A stretch of DNA of 25,291 nucleotides from Chara braunii (GCA_003427395.1 BFEA01000004.1:9404616-9429906); one strand, 5' to 3'. Positions 8,940-17,860 are shown, counted from the stretch's first letter. Made by a program: numbers and translations. The notes: a model not told the origin generated them from the sequence alone.

Positions 8940-9370
8940 CTGATGATTATCCATCCTCTCCTACTATACATCCTCAAAAACGCCAATTCTTTTCCATAGC
9001 CTCCCATAACCTCTACCACAATGAGCTGAAAAAGAACATAGCCTCCTTGTATATCCGTTTCCATTTCTCTTATTGTTGCCACCGTTGCTGACAATTGCGA
9101 TGGTAACATCACCCTTTCGCAATTCTCCGCCTGCGCTCGTCTATCCCTTGCTTCATTCGAGGGCTCACCTCTCCGTTGTTTCGTCATCGAACACAACAAG
9201 TCGGTGGTGTTGTCTCTTCTGCCTCCACACTTTTTCCCTGTGCACTCCCTTGCCCTGACTTGGTAACCCCATCGTAGGTGTTTTACAATCGGGATGTCAT
9301 TTGTTCTCACTGCACAGTGAGATCCCATAACTGTTTGTACGTATACTTACCCGATTTTAATTCAGCTACC
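8940..9370 (-). pseudogene. Gag linker between capsid and nucleocapsid
   Basis: An open stretch (8933-9328, 131 residues) includes SMTKQRRGEPSNEARDRRA, a charged linker typical of the C-terminal part of plant gypsy Gag. It is in a different phase from the zinc knuckle, so at least one frameshift separates them. No enzymatic motif is present. Confidence 0.45.
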
Positions 9371-10250
9371 ACTTGCCCACAGATAGGCTCAGGTAAGGCT
9401 CGTGAGTAGATATAGAGGCCCTGATCACAATGGATGTTCCGTCCTAGTACTTACAGCAGACGATGAACTTCACGAGAGAGAGCATCGACAAACATCCAGA
9501 GTCATTGGTTGATCGCAATAAGTTCGTCAAACGCCTTATCTGATGTGGTCTTTGTTCAGAGAGCAGCGGGTCTAAAAATATTTCTTTAATCTTCTTCACA
9601 AATTCCCTCACATTCAAGGTAAGGCTCGTGAGTAGATATAGAGGCCCTGATCACAACGGATGTTCCGTCCTAGTACTTACAGCAGACAATGAACTTCACG
9701 AGAAAGAGCATCGACAAACGTCCAGAGTCATTGGTTGATCGCAATAAGTTGGTCAAATGCCTTATCTGATGTGGTCTTTGTTCAGAGAGCATCTTCTTCA
9801 CAAATTCCCTCACATTCAAGGTAAGGCTCGTGAGTAGATATAGAGGCCCCTGATCACAACGGATGTTCCGTCCTAGTACTTGCAGCAGACGATGAACTTC
9901 ACGAGAAAGAGCATCGACAAATGTCCAGAGTCATTGGTTGATCGCCATAAGTTGGTCAAATGCCTTATCTGATGTGGTCTTTGTTCAGAGAGCAGCGGGT
10001 CTAAAAATCTTTCTTTAATCTTCTTCAGAAATTCCCTCACATTCAAGGTATTCGCCCAGTCCCCAATAAACTAAAATCCGGCGGCATTCAGTTTTAACAG
10101 CACCCATGCCTTGGCTTCTTCACCAAGACATGAGATGGTAAACACTACCCCCCTATATTCATCTACTGGGGTCGTGGAGCAGTGCGTCTAGATCTCTCCG
10201 ATCCACAAAGCAGGTTTTTTCCTTTCTTTCCATTGAATGTGTATGGGAGC
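9371..10250 (-). pseudogene. Gag capsid domain, disrupted by a triplication
   Basis: On the minus strand FTISCLGEEAKAWVLLKLNA (near 10140-10080) and, after a stop, FLKKIKERFLDPLLSEQRP (near 10030-9975) match the conserved helices of plant retrotransposon Gag. The repeat at 9391-10045 triplicates the rest of this domain. Its 226-bp period is not a multiple of three, so the three copies lie in different phases and full-length Gag cannot be made. Confidence 0.68.
9391..10045. repeat. 226-bp tandem triplication within gag
   Basis: Copy 1 is 9391-9616 (226 bp), copy 2 is 9617-9818 (202 bp) and copy 3 is 9819-10045 (227 bp). Each begins AGGTAAGGCTCGTGAG and ends CTCACATTCA. Copy 2 lacks 24 bp (AGCGGGTCTAAAAAT...TTA) after CAGAGAGC, and copy 3 has one extra C. 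The sequence after copy 3 starts AGGTA, so the original duplication had 5 bp of microhomology at its ends. Copies differ at only a few positions and are clearly younger than the LTR divergence. Confidence 0.95.
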
Positions 10251-11126
10251 TTCATTTTCACCTTCTCCCTTGTCACTTCTTTGGGGTCTCTTGTTTAGGG
10301 GTGGACTTCATTACATGTCCCATCAGTTTCTTCATTGTCTCAAGCTTCGGTTCTTCCCCGGTCTTTTTCTGATCTTCGTTGGTCATAGGTTGCTTCTGCT
10401 TGACTGCATTGGTCAACGTTGCCAGCTGGGCGGAAAGCAGGTTTTCGTTGGCCATGACTTGATGTAACTTCGTCCTCAGGTGAACCATGTAAAAGATATC
10501 CTGTTCTGAATAAAAGTTGCAATGCCACTTCCTTCTTCCATCTTCACTCTATTTCTGGTTTCATTCATCTTCTTTTCTTCTATATGTTTCCCTTCCTATT
10601 CCATGGCTTCCTTCTTCTTCTTCTCTGCCTGCAGTGCTTCTTCTTATTGTCTGATATTCTGATCCCCTACATCTTCATTTATTTTTTTTCTGTTTTCCTC
10701 GCTTGTTCCCCCTTCCTTCCCTTTGTTCTCTTCTTCTATGTGCGCTCCGTATTTCGAATGAACATCTCGCCTACAAATCGATCCAGACTGTGATGAGCCC
10801 TGGCTAAGACCGGAAGACCGGCCCAGGCCCAGGTTCAGTTCTCCTGCAACGCAGAGAAGGTCAACTCCCGTCCCGGCCTGGTCCAAATGTTCTTCGAAAC
10901 TTTGCAGGCCAAACTGGCTCCGGACACGACTTTCTGCTTCCGGGCCAGCCTCATGGATTTCTGTCAAAACCTGCTGAAGTTTCAGCTTCTCATGATCTCT
11001 GCGGGCATTTACTTGCCCACGGGTATGCATTTCTTCGCACAACATTGTCAATGAGACCGGATGGAAAAACAAGGGAATGAACTTTGTCAGACCAGACAAC
11101 TGCAAGCTGTTCCACAAGGATGCCAT
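10251..11126 (-). pseudogene. Gag N-terminal region, two broken open frames
   Basis: The longer frame starts at ATG 11126 and runs to 10644 (160 residues; MASLWNSLQLSGLTKFIPLF, then KLKLQQVLTEIHEAGPEAES). It gives a basic and helical N-terminal region and ends in a charged stretch (EEENKGKEGGTSEENRKK). A second frame (10273-10488) continues with coiled-coil-like LSAQLATLTNAVKQKQ and a Lys/Glu-rich segment. This is where Gag should start in a minus-strand gypsy element, about 850 bp after the primer-binding site. No domain can be named. Confidence 0.5.
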
Positions 11127-11977
11127 CCTTTGAGCTACTGCACAATCCGACTATGCAACTATCTGTTCCGCGGACACGTAAAAAAATCAGAACAGCAAAA
11201 AAAACAAAAACGAAAAAGAGGAAATAAAAAATATTAAAAAACTAAGACTACGGATTTCTTTCTTTCAATATGCTTTGCTGCTTGTGATGCTCGCGTCAAA
11301 TGTGTGCGGATTCTTTCTGGCCATTCGATCAGGTATCACCAACAGTCAGTCCATAGGCCAGAAAACATCAGAAAGCTACACAGGCAAGTCCACATCAGCA
11401 TCAATCACTAAGCTGATGAATGTAAGTCCAGGTCAGCGTCGACCAATAGCCAACACAGTATGTTCATGTCAGCATTCAGTCGCAGGAACAGAATCCCGCT
11501 GTCCTTCTGGCTTCACGTCAGCATGCTCTCTGCGGTGACATCAGCAACACTAGCATCGCCCCAACTTGGATGTGCCACATCAGCCATACTCTCGCCAGTA
11601 GATAGGACACGTCAACAGTGCTCTCACCACCACACATGCCACATCAACGCTTGTTTCTTCCTTCCCTTCAGCGCTATACAATCAGTGCGGCATTGCTGGC
11701 GATTCATTTCCTTACGAAACCAACCAGTGAGCGCCACATCAGCACAAGCAAGTGGTAAAAACCACTCTGCGCATGCCATGTCAGCACCCCGTTCAGAGGG
11801 ACACCGTGGCGATTTATTTTCTTGAGGGAACCAGCCAATCAGCGCCACGTCAGCACGAGCATATGGTGAAAACCACTCTGCCCGTGCCAAGTCAGCACCC
11901 AATCAGAGAGAAACAATCACTGTGGTGTCGTGTCGTCGTCGTCAACCAAGCAGCAATTGCCGAGATGAGGTGAGTTC
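11127..11977 (-). other. 5' leader of the gypsy element with ACGT-type repeats
   Basis: The leader lies between the primer-binding site and the first gag-like ATG. It is T-rich near gag (11180-11250). From about 11385 to 11910 it carries at least ten degenerate copies of TGCTGAYRTGGC on the minus strand, the last two in a duplicated 110-bp unit. A 92-residue open frame (11624-11902) reads across both units and gives repeated GAD-x-A-x-AEWF and ADVAL-x-GWF phrases. A leader repeat or transcription-factor site array is likelier than a real protein. Confidence 0.5.
11698..11923. repeat. 110-bp tandem duplication in the gypsy leader
   Basis: Unit 1 (11698-11807) and unit 2 (11808-11923) both begin GGCGATTYATTTYCTT and share ACCARCCARTSAGCGCCACR, the TGGTRAAAACCACTCTGC block and RTGCCAWGTCAGCACCC. 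By eye roughly four bases in five agree. TGGT...ACCA forms a small hairpin in each unit. Confidence 0.85.
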
Positions 11978-11989
11978 GCTCTGATACCA
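11978..11989 (-). promoter_or_regulatory. tRNA-iMet primer-binding site of the gypsy element
   Basis: The plus strand reads GCTCTGATACCA, so the minus strand reads TGGTATCAGAGC, the classic complement of the 3' end of plant initiator tRNA-Met including CCA. It starts three bases (ATT) after the LTR end ...CATTACA. This fixes the element's orientation and the inner border of its 5' LTR. Confidence 0.95.
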
Positions 11990-11992
11990 AAT

Positions 11993-12932
11993 TGTAATGA
12001 ACCCAATCTCGTCTGTCCAGCAATCCAGCAAATCAATAAATAGCAATGTCGCATGATAACTGTCCCGGAACTATCAATCGGATGGGAACACAATGAATCA
12101 ATGATGCACCTGATCTTCTGCTGCCACGTGTACGTTTCCCATTCCAAGAGTAACCAGACTAGAAGAGAGACGGATAGGAAGAGAAGAGTGGATAGCAGTC
12201 ATGTCCCTCTTCTCCACCGGGCTCCTCCACCTCTGACACATCAGCAGTCTGATCACAATCTGACACATGCAGGATGCAGCCTTATCTCCGAAGAGTGCAC
12301 CTCCATTGATGAACAGCGTCAGCAGCAGCGTCAAGTGAGACCAGGTTCGTACTCACACGTCTCTCTTCACTCACACTCTCTCTCCCTCTCCTCACTACCT
12401 CGCCGTCGTCAATGGCCTCAGCAATGGTCGTCGTACACTCTCTCCCTCGCTCTCTCTCTTCTTCCATCGCATATGGCTGGCGCCCACGAAGCAGACTGGC
12501 GCCAGCTCCCAAACTCAGGTCTCACATGCAGCATTGAAGCTGCGAGCAACTTGCAAAACCGAATGCCCAAGTGGTGGCAAAATCAACTCTATACAGCATT
12601 GACTCATGGTCACCAGGACCACCAGCTTCAGTCAGAATAAGGTCCGGATCATCCAGATGCAATTTGTCCCAGTTCCTGGCTGGACTCCATGAGGCCTGAA
12701 TCTTCTGGAACCTGCGGACCACTGTTAGATCATTCCCGATCGACGGCCACAAAATCTTGTGTTGACTTTGACATTCTGATCTGGGCCTGGGTCCACGAGG
12801 TGACTTTACAGTCAGCCGTTGGTCTGGCCTTTTCCCCCTGGCTTGTTTGGCCTGCCTCAGGGCCTGGTCATTCGTGCTGGCTTAGGGAATGGCCGATGCC
12901 CATCGGAGGGTTGAATTTGCACACGGAGAACA
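11993..12932 (-). repeat. 5' LTR of the gypsy element (940 bp)
   Basis: The inner end is fixed by the primer-binding site and the terminal CA (minus-strand GGGTTCATTACA). The outer end is placed where similarity with the 3' LTR stops, just after plus-strand ACACGGAGAACA. Here the minus-strand start has become TGTTCTCC instead of TGTAATCC, a small change from the inverted terminus. The reading frame at 12053-12640 on the opposite strand is not expected to be translated. This is the uninterrupted LTR copy and the reference for the insertion in the other one. Confidence 0.9.
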
Positions 12933-13640
12933 AGCAGTGCTCTCAATTCCCTATCACTCAATGACAGCGGAAATGGCTGTTCACAGTTGCAGATGGATCG
13001 ACAAACAGAATGAATGAGAGATGGACGACACTCTCAGCACTGATTGGTATATTCTACTCGAGACAATTCCTTGCACTCACAAAACACTATCTGTGTGTGC
13101 GATTCTCAATGTCATTGCTCCGAAGGTTCCCTATTGCAGGTTGCATTTCTGATCACCACTGTCATTCCAGTTTCACTTAATTCCGTTTTCCAACACATCA
13201 TCCTTGCTTTCTGCAGAATTGTGAGCTCTTGCATTTGCTTTTGAGTTTACGGTCTAAGATTTTTGAGGTTATCAAGTTCCGTTCTCTGACTTCCACATCC
13301 ATTTCTTTTCATTCATCTCTTTTCTTTTCGTCTGGCACAGTATGCAACCCAACAACGATCAACGACCGCATGAGAACCGTCCCACCATTCAGTTTTTGTT
13401 CCGACTTGAGCTCCGTGCTCGTGTTCATGGCGTTCACCTTTTATACACCTCCCTCTTCCGTCCTCGCCTCATTTTGCTCTCCCACTGTAGCATTTATCGT
13501 GTCCGTTAACACACGATCAGCCGCGTACCACCCAACAAACACCTCTGTCCTTTCTGTTGTTTCCCATTCCTCAGCCTCTGTCCTTTACGTTTTATCCCAT
13601 CCCTCCGCCGCGGTAACGCTCCCCCTTGAGTTGGTTGTAT
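12933..13640 (-). repeat. Possible copia-type LTR remnant
   Basis: No gene is recognised. On the minus strand CAACCAACTCAAGGGGGAGC (13619 to about 13638) closely resembles the polypurine tract and end of pol before a plant Copia 3' LTR, and is followed by GTTACCGCGG, a start that would need C for T in the usual TG. A strong TATA box, GTATAAAAGG, lies at 13438-13447 on the same strand, about 175 bp into the putative LTR. The far end would be cut by the gypsy insertion near 12933. No Copia RNase H is visible beyond 13640, so a solo or partial LTR is the most I can propose. Confidence 0.33.
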
Positions 13641-14426
13641 AATCACCAATACTCCTTTTCTTACGCAGGCGGAGCAGCACAGGCCCTTCTTGGTCTACTC
13701 TGCAGATGAACCGACAAAAGAAGCGGTCACAAGAAGCAGAAGAGAGGAGAGAAGTCTCAACGTATTGGTCAAGAGAGGGCCAGGTAAGAGAAGATTGCCA
13801 GAAACAACGGAAGAAGAGCAAATACGGCTTCAAAGCCCTCGCTCCTTTCTAAATCTTGCATCTAAGCCCTTCCATTTCACACTGCACGACGTTTATTGAA
13901 GTATTCAATCAGGATATCTAGACGAACTCCAAATCTTCACCAACTCTTCATTCAAAACAAGTAATCAAAAATACATCGGATTCGGGGCTAGGAGAGGATG
14001 AGGAGGAGGGGCAAGACGTTGAGCTAGGGAAGAGGTGGGGGGGGGGAAGGGGGGAGTCCATCCGGTTGCAAGAAGAAGAGACACATAGACAACAACAATC
14101 GAATCATCACCTGCTGATCAACACGGAGCGCCATAATCTGACGTGTAAAGCAGAGGAAGGAAGGGAGGGGGAAAGGGAGGTGCAAGCAGAAGTGCAATCA
14201 CCCACGCAGAGCAGGCAAGAACGTAGACCAGGCAGCTTCATGTTTCTAAGACTTTAGCGGTCGGATTGCCACAAAAGATCAACCATCATCACCAGGAGGA
14301 TATAAGAAGAACAGAAAACTGCACTGAGTAGGAGAGATTCAAACCACGTTCGGTCAATCCCGAACCAGAATCACCACCCGGACAACCAGTGAATTGAGAG
14401 ATCTAGAGAGCACACAAGAAATGAAT
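13641..14426. other. Intergenic region, no gene recognised
   Basis: Several short open frames exist on both strands (for example plus 13690-13899, opening with Val-Tyr-Ser-Ala-Asp-Glu-Pro) but none has a recognisable domain. An acceptor-like TCCTTTTCTTACGCAG lies before plus 13671. A purine tract with about ten G in a row occupies 14032-14056. The right part is the likely downstream side of the clathrin light chain gene. Confidence 0.5.
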
Positions 14427-14474
14427 GTAAGGCGAAACAAGAAGAGTGATGTAAGGGAAAACAAGACGAGTGAT
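14427..14474. repeat. 24-bp direct repeat, two copies
   Basis: GTAAGGCGAAACAAGAAGAG and GTAAGGGAAAACAAGACGAG begin two adjacent 24-bp units ending TGAT. They lie about 200 bp beyond the stop of the clathrin light chain gene, probably in its 3' untranslated region. Confidence 0.8.
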
Positions 14475-14666
14475 GAAAACATCACACATGGCACCAGATG
14501 AGGTGAAGGGAGAGAAAGAGGGAGGGGTGACGGGGGAGGGAGCAATAGGGCCTGCACCACAGCCCGCCCATTCGAGGTGGAAGACATCTCAGCTTGGAGA
14601 GGATCCCATCCCTCACCATCGATCGTACCATCCATCCAACGGCCAGGTCTTCCGCTCGCCGCAAAC

Positions 14667-15515
14667 TCAGAAAAAGACGGAGTCCCCCCATTCAGTAGAT
14701 GACGCCCCGGTCGCAGCAACTGGTCCAGGCTGAGGAGCATGTCGCAGACCGCCGTTCATTCCCTTTGTCTCAGCTGCCGTCTGTTTTCCACCGCCAGGGT
14801 TGTGTTTCAGCTTCAGCAACAGCTGCCTCATTCGAGTCAGATCCGTCGCTTTACCGGGCTTTGGCTTGTTCACTACTACAGAAGCTGCCCCTGCAGATTT
14901 CTTCTTGTCGGCTGCTTTGTCTGTTCCGCTTTTAGTGGCAGTTTTCGCCGGCACCTTCTCCTCCGGCTTCGAATCGAAATCGATCATTCCCGCCACGGTC
15001 GCCCAATAATTGCCGCCGGGGTTGGTGTACATGGACGCCTCTAGGCCAGACAAGAACACGCTTTCTTTCTCGCGATTATTCTGTCGCGCTGCCTCCATTG
15101 CTTTTTCTCTCTGTGCGGCCATATTGCTCCTCAGGCTCGCTGCCGCCTCAATGATGTCCACCTTCCTCTCTCTCTCCTGCTCCGACTTTTCTTCCAGTTC
15201 AGCAGCTCTCTTCCGCCGCCACTCGTACAAGAGCTCAGATTCCAACGGAAGGTCTAGCGGGGCCGATGTTCCCGACATGCCGTTCAGCGGGGAAGCGCCA
15301 CTGCCACCCAAGGGGCCACCAAAGTCATCCCCATCGTCACGGAAACGCCCCGAGTGCCGATCTTCTTCTGAGTGGCCGTAGGGATCCCCAGCGGCAGCGC
15401 CTGCACGCCCCGGGGAAGAATCGCCGCCGAAGTCCGTCGGAAAGAACTCGCTGCCCCCACCACTGCCGCCATTCACCTGTACAAATCCATTCTCGTCTGC
15501 TCCAAAATCGTCCAT
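14667..15515 (-). CDS. CLC: Clathrin light chain (plant type)
   Basis: Clathrin light chains bind the heavy-chain hub of clathrin triskelia and regulate coat assembly on plasma-membrane and trans-Golgi vesicles. The 282-residue product starts with an acidic, Gly-rich region (residues 1-90; DDFGADENG, FPTDFGGD). It then has a long charged helix: YEWRRKRAAELEEKSEQERE from residue 97, continuing through AAQREKAMEAARQNNREK to about 170, the heavy-chain-binding coiled coil. Residues 217-240 contain GKATDLTRMRQLLLKLKHNP, the C-terminal signature I associate with plant light chains. The tail is Gly/Ala-rich. The start is secure: an in-frame TAG lies seven codons upstream and the context GCGGAGATGG is favourable. 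The whole protein lies in one unbroken exon. It has no neighbouring partner gene, only transposon debris. The family call is confident; expression cannot be judged from sequence. Confidence 0.93.
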   Translation of the reverse strand: MDDFGADENGFVQVNGGSGGGSEFFPTDFGGDSSPGRAGAAAGDPYGHSEEDRHSGRFRDDGDDFGGPLGGSGASPLNGMSGTSAPLDLPLESELLYEWRRKRAAELEEKSEQERERKVDIIEAAASLRSNMAAQREKAMEAARQNNREKESVFLSGLEASMYTNPGGNYWATVAGMIDFDSKPEEKVPAKTATKSGTDKAADKKKSAGAASVVVNKPKPGKATDLTRMRQLLLKLKHNPGGGKQTAAETKGMNGGLRHAPQPGPVAATGASSTEWGDSVFF

Positions 15516-15961
15516 CTCCGCTCCTGGGCGCTAACTGTACAAAACAAAAAAGGCCCAGCATGGCTCCACCCGCATCAGGAAAAGGGAAATTGGAAAGGGA
15601 GAAATAGTTGATGGAGAGAGGCATAAATGAAAGTCGTGTCCACCAGTTGAGATTAAAGAAGAATCTGGATTTGTGAAGCAGGTATTGTAGAGAGCGGTAG
15701 AGAAAAGAGCACTATGAGAGAGGGAGAGACGGGCGGTGGTCAAAGGGATTGGGATGTGGAATGGGTACAGAGTCTAAGGACCCTCTTGTTGAAATGCATT
15801 CCTGTGAATGACAGTGGTAGAAAGGAGCAGCACCAAAAACCTTTTTAGTAGACCAAGTACATAGCGCAGCAGTCCAGTAGCGCGGTGTCCCCCCGCCCAA
15901 GTGCAGTTTGCACTGGGTCCAAACACCCATGTCCCAAGCTTTTTCCCAAGACTGGAGGCCA
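15516..15961 (-). promoter_or_regulatory. Upstream region of the clathrin light chain gene
   Basis: On the minus strand the 200 bp before the ATG are pyrimidine-rich (CCGTCTCTCCCTCTCTCATA near 15730), a common trait of plant 5' leaders. GCCTTTTTTGTTTTGTACAG ending at 15535 resembles a 3' splice site 20 bases before the ATG, so an intron in the 5' untranslated region is possible. No clear TATA box is identified. Overlapping short open frames here are not convincing genes. Confidence 0.4.
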
Positions 15962-15988
15962 GGTCTCGCGGGGGCGTCACGCGAGACC
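15962..15988. repeat. Perfect 9-bp hairpin
   Basis: GGTCTCGCG (15962-15970) and CGCGAGACC (15980-15988) are perfect inverted repeats around GGGGCGTCA. The GC-rich stem lies about 450 bp upstream of the clathrin light chain start codon. No protein-binding or terminator role can be assigned. Confidence 0.85.
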
Positions 15989-16426
15989 CACTGCCGTCTT
16001 TACAACATTGGAACAGTAGTGACAGTCCCAGTTATTATAGGGGGACACGTTTTCGAGCGCGTTGTATTATGTATTCCTGAATTGCCGGTGGAATAGGAAC
16101 CGGACTGACGCTCCCCAGAATGGACAAGGAGACAGAGCCATAAGGCTCTGTTTGAGAAAAAAAAAAAAAAAAAGAAGAAGAGAAAAAGGGAACAGTAGTG
16201 GCAGTTGGGAGTTTGAGAGGCAAAGGCAATCACACGATTATGGGTGGAAATCAAAGAGGGAACAGTAAACGGAAGGAAATCAAACAAATACGAGTGCTAA
16301 GCTGACAGGAACAGCCATTTAGTTAAAACCGAGATTTTCTTTTTGAATTTTACCGTAATTGAGCTTCCCGCCCCCCCAAAAGACATTATTTTGAGCATTT
16401 TTGTGTTCCCACGACATAGGACCAGT
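15989..16426. other. Non-coding region with a hairpin and A17 run
   Basis: No gene is seen. CAGAGCC-ATAA-GGCTCTG (16133-16150) is a perfect 7-bp hairpin, followed six bases later by seventeen A (16157-16173) and a purine-rich stretch. GAACAGTAGTGRCAGT occurs twice, at about 16010 and 16190, on either side. The hairpin plus A-run could be the end of a small retroposed RNA, but its start cannot be defined. Confidence 0.45.
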
Positions 16427-16568
16427 GATAGTCTGGCGGGCATTGTGGGGACGCTAGACTATCTGATGTACCTCAACATAAATTACCATCGCAATACATC
16501 CGAAGGTCCACAAAAAACGAAAGGATAGTCTGGTGTCCCCAGGACGCCCAGGACGCCAGACTATATAG
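16427..16568. mobile_element. Foldback/MITE-like element with repeated termini
   Basis: Four copies of a GATAGTCTGG-type motif occur in about 140 bp. The left part runs GATAGTCTGGCGGG to GGGGACGCTAGACTATC and can fold on itself. The right part runs GATAGTCTGGTGTCCC to GGACGCCAGACTATA and also folds on itself. Left and right parts are also complementary to each other. The middle, about 60 bp, is unrelated AT-rich DNA. Compound terminal inverted repeats of this kind are typical of foldback elements or MITEs. No target duplication is certain, and TATATAGTCTC after the right end continues the motif. Confidence 0.55.
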
Positions 16569-16722
16569 TCTCACAAAATGTTAAACGATATACTGTTTTT
16601 TTTTTTTTGGAAGCCCAATTTGTTCAAACTTAAAATTCAAGCAAAAACTCAGCCTTAACTATAACCAGCTGTTCTGGACAGAAAGCAGTGTTCGCAATCG
16701 AGTTCCGAGTACATGATTTTAG

Positions 16723-16930
16723 ACAACAGTGAGACACCCATAAGGGGCTCCTGAACAACAGTGAGACACCCATAAGGGGCTCCTGAACAACAGTAAGACA
16801 CCCATAAGGGGCTCCGGAACAACAGTAAGACAATCATAAGGGGCTCCTGAAGGACAGTAAGACAACCATAAGGGGCTCCTGAACAACAGTAAGACAACCA
16901 TAAGGGGCTCTTGAATAACAGTGAGAAAAC
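16723..16930. repeat. 32-bp minisatellite, about 6.5 copies
   Basis: Units start at 16723, 16755, 16787, 16819, 16851 and 16883, with a partial unit to about 16930. The core is ACAACAGTRAGACAMCCATA then AGGGGCTCCTGA. Copies differ at one to five bases. Because 32 is not divisible by three, each minus-strand frame cycles through all phases, and all three phases stay open (YCCSGAPYGCL, LLFRSPLWVS and VVQEPLMG phrases). Confidence 0.97.
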
Positions 16931-17600
16931 AGCACCGTAAACAATGTGCATGCTGAATGTTATGAACAGTTCGACAGCGTCAGAATCAGTTCAAACGTCA
17001 CGGGATAAACTACTGTTGTAGAAATGGTTGGTAATAACTGAAACTTTTTCCCGAGGTTGGTTGCACGAGAACGTTCGTTGTTGTGTTTTGATTTTGCGAA
17101 GATGATACTGTGGTTGCTTATCACACATTCGCGGCCGTGCGAATGTCATTTTGTACAATGATGTGGAAATTTGTAGTAGTCGTCGAAGCTGATAATGTCG
17201 ATACACCCTCGGAGTATGCAGTCGACCAGGAAGGGGGTATTGACGGACGTCAAATTAGTGGGTCTGAAACCAAAAATAGCGTGTGAATACCGGAGCAAAA
17301 AATGGAGTACAAGTAAGAGGATAGAAAAAAGAACAGTGGTGGATTGTTTGGAAACAACCGAAAATGAACCAAGTAGATGGGGTCTTAATGACAAAGTATG
17401 GTGTTTTAGCGTTTAGGTGTTAGAAAAGAGCGGGCACTAGGAGTACTGCTGATGATCCAATTATTGGGGAGTGAGAAGAACTGAGGCTGCAGATTTGAAA
17501 AGTAGATGAGCGAACGAAAGAGTTCAACCACCAGTATGTTTCCCAGCCATTTTGCAAGAACGCGGCTGTATGCGTACGGCCACATGTGCCAGGATGCACC
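16931..17600. other. Intergenic region, no gene recognised
   Basis: Open frames up to 82 codons occur on both strands (for example minus 17146-17394) without known motifs. An acceptor-like TATTTTTGGTTTCAG appears on the minus strand near 17255. Nothing firmer can be supported. Confidence 0.45.
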
Positions 17601-17860
17601 ACCCTGCCGCGTTGCAAAAAATACACTCAGGCAAATCGAATTGCGTGCACGGCCCACTTTGCCCAGCTACCGGATTATTTCGTTTCTATGCCCGGATGCC
17701 GAATTGTTTTTTTTCGGCCTGACGCAGCCCTGGACATCACACCCTGCCTCGTCGCAAAAAATACATCCAGGCCAGTCGTATTGCGTGCATGGCCCGTTTC
17801 ACCTGGACAAATTCTTTGCCTGACAATAGGCCTGTACATCCTGCGGATCTTGCAAAATAG
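17601..17860. repeat. Decayed direct repeats, 140-bp period
   Basis: ACCCTGCCGCGTTGCAAAAA at 17601 and ACCCTGCCTCGTCGCAAAAA at 17741 start two copies that agree well for about 55 bp (through ATTGCGTGCAYGGCCC). GCCTGACGCAGCCCTGGACATC before the second copy has a weaker echo, GCCTGACAATAGGCCTGTACATCC, near 17817. This suggests a third, poorer unit. Confidence 0.75.

Larger units (their letters stand above)
224..12932 (-). mobile_element. Decayed Ty3/Gypsy (chromovirus-like) LTR retrotransposon
   Basis: Read on the minus strand, the order is 5' LTR (11993-12932), primer-binding site (11978-11989), gag, CCHC knuckle, protease, RT, RNase H, integrase, chromodomain-like tail and 3' LTR (224-4042). 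This RT-RNase H-integrase order is that of Ty3/Gypsy; Copia has integrase before RT. The LTRs begin TGTAAT and end ATTACA on the minus strand, a 6-bp inverted terminus seen at the 3' LTR. By eye the two LTRs agree at roughly 85-90% of aligned bases. All frames carry stops and frameshifts, so the copy is old and non-autonomous. Without its insertions it would be close to 8.6 kb. Confidence 0.9.

Noticed and set aside
9391-10045. CRISPR-like array
   Set aside because: The repeats are 226 bp, directly adjacent without unique spacers, and lie within a eukaryotic retrotransposon gag.
12053-12640. 195-codon plus-strand frame
   Set aside because: It lies wholly within the gypsy 5' LTR, antisense to the element. 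The other LTR copy does not keep it open.
219-12937. Target-site duplication of the whole gypsy element
   Set aside because: TGTGT before 224 and AGCAG after 12932 do not match, and shifting the borders by a few bases does not create a match; either decay or rearrangement has removed it.
14354-15381. Several frames of 60-128 codons on both strands around the clathrin light chain gene
   Set aside because: They overlap the 282-codon gene in other phases and show no domain of their own; GC-rich coding DNA often has open antisense frames.
16133-16150. Possible histone mRNA 3' stem-loop (CAGAGCC-ATAA-GGCTCTG)
   Set aside because: The histone stem has the GGCTCT arm first and a TTTC-like loop. 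Here the arms are in the opposite order on both strands and no histone gene is nearby.
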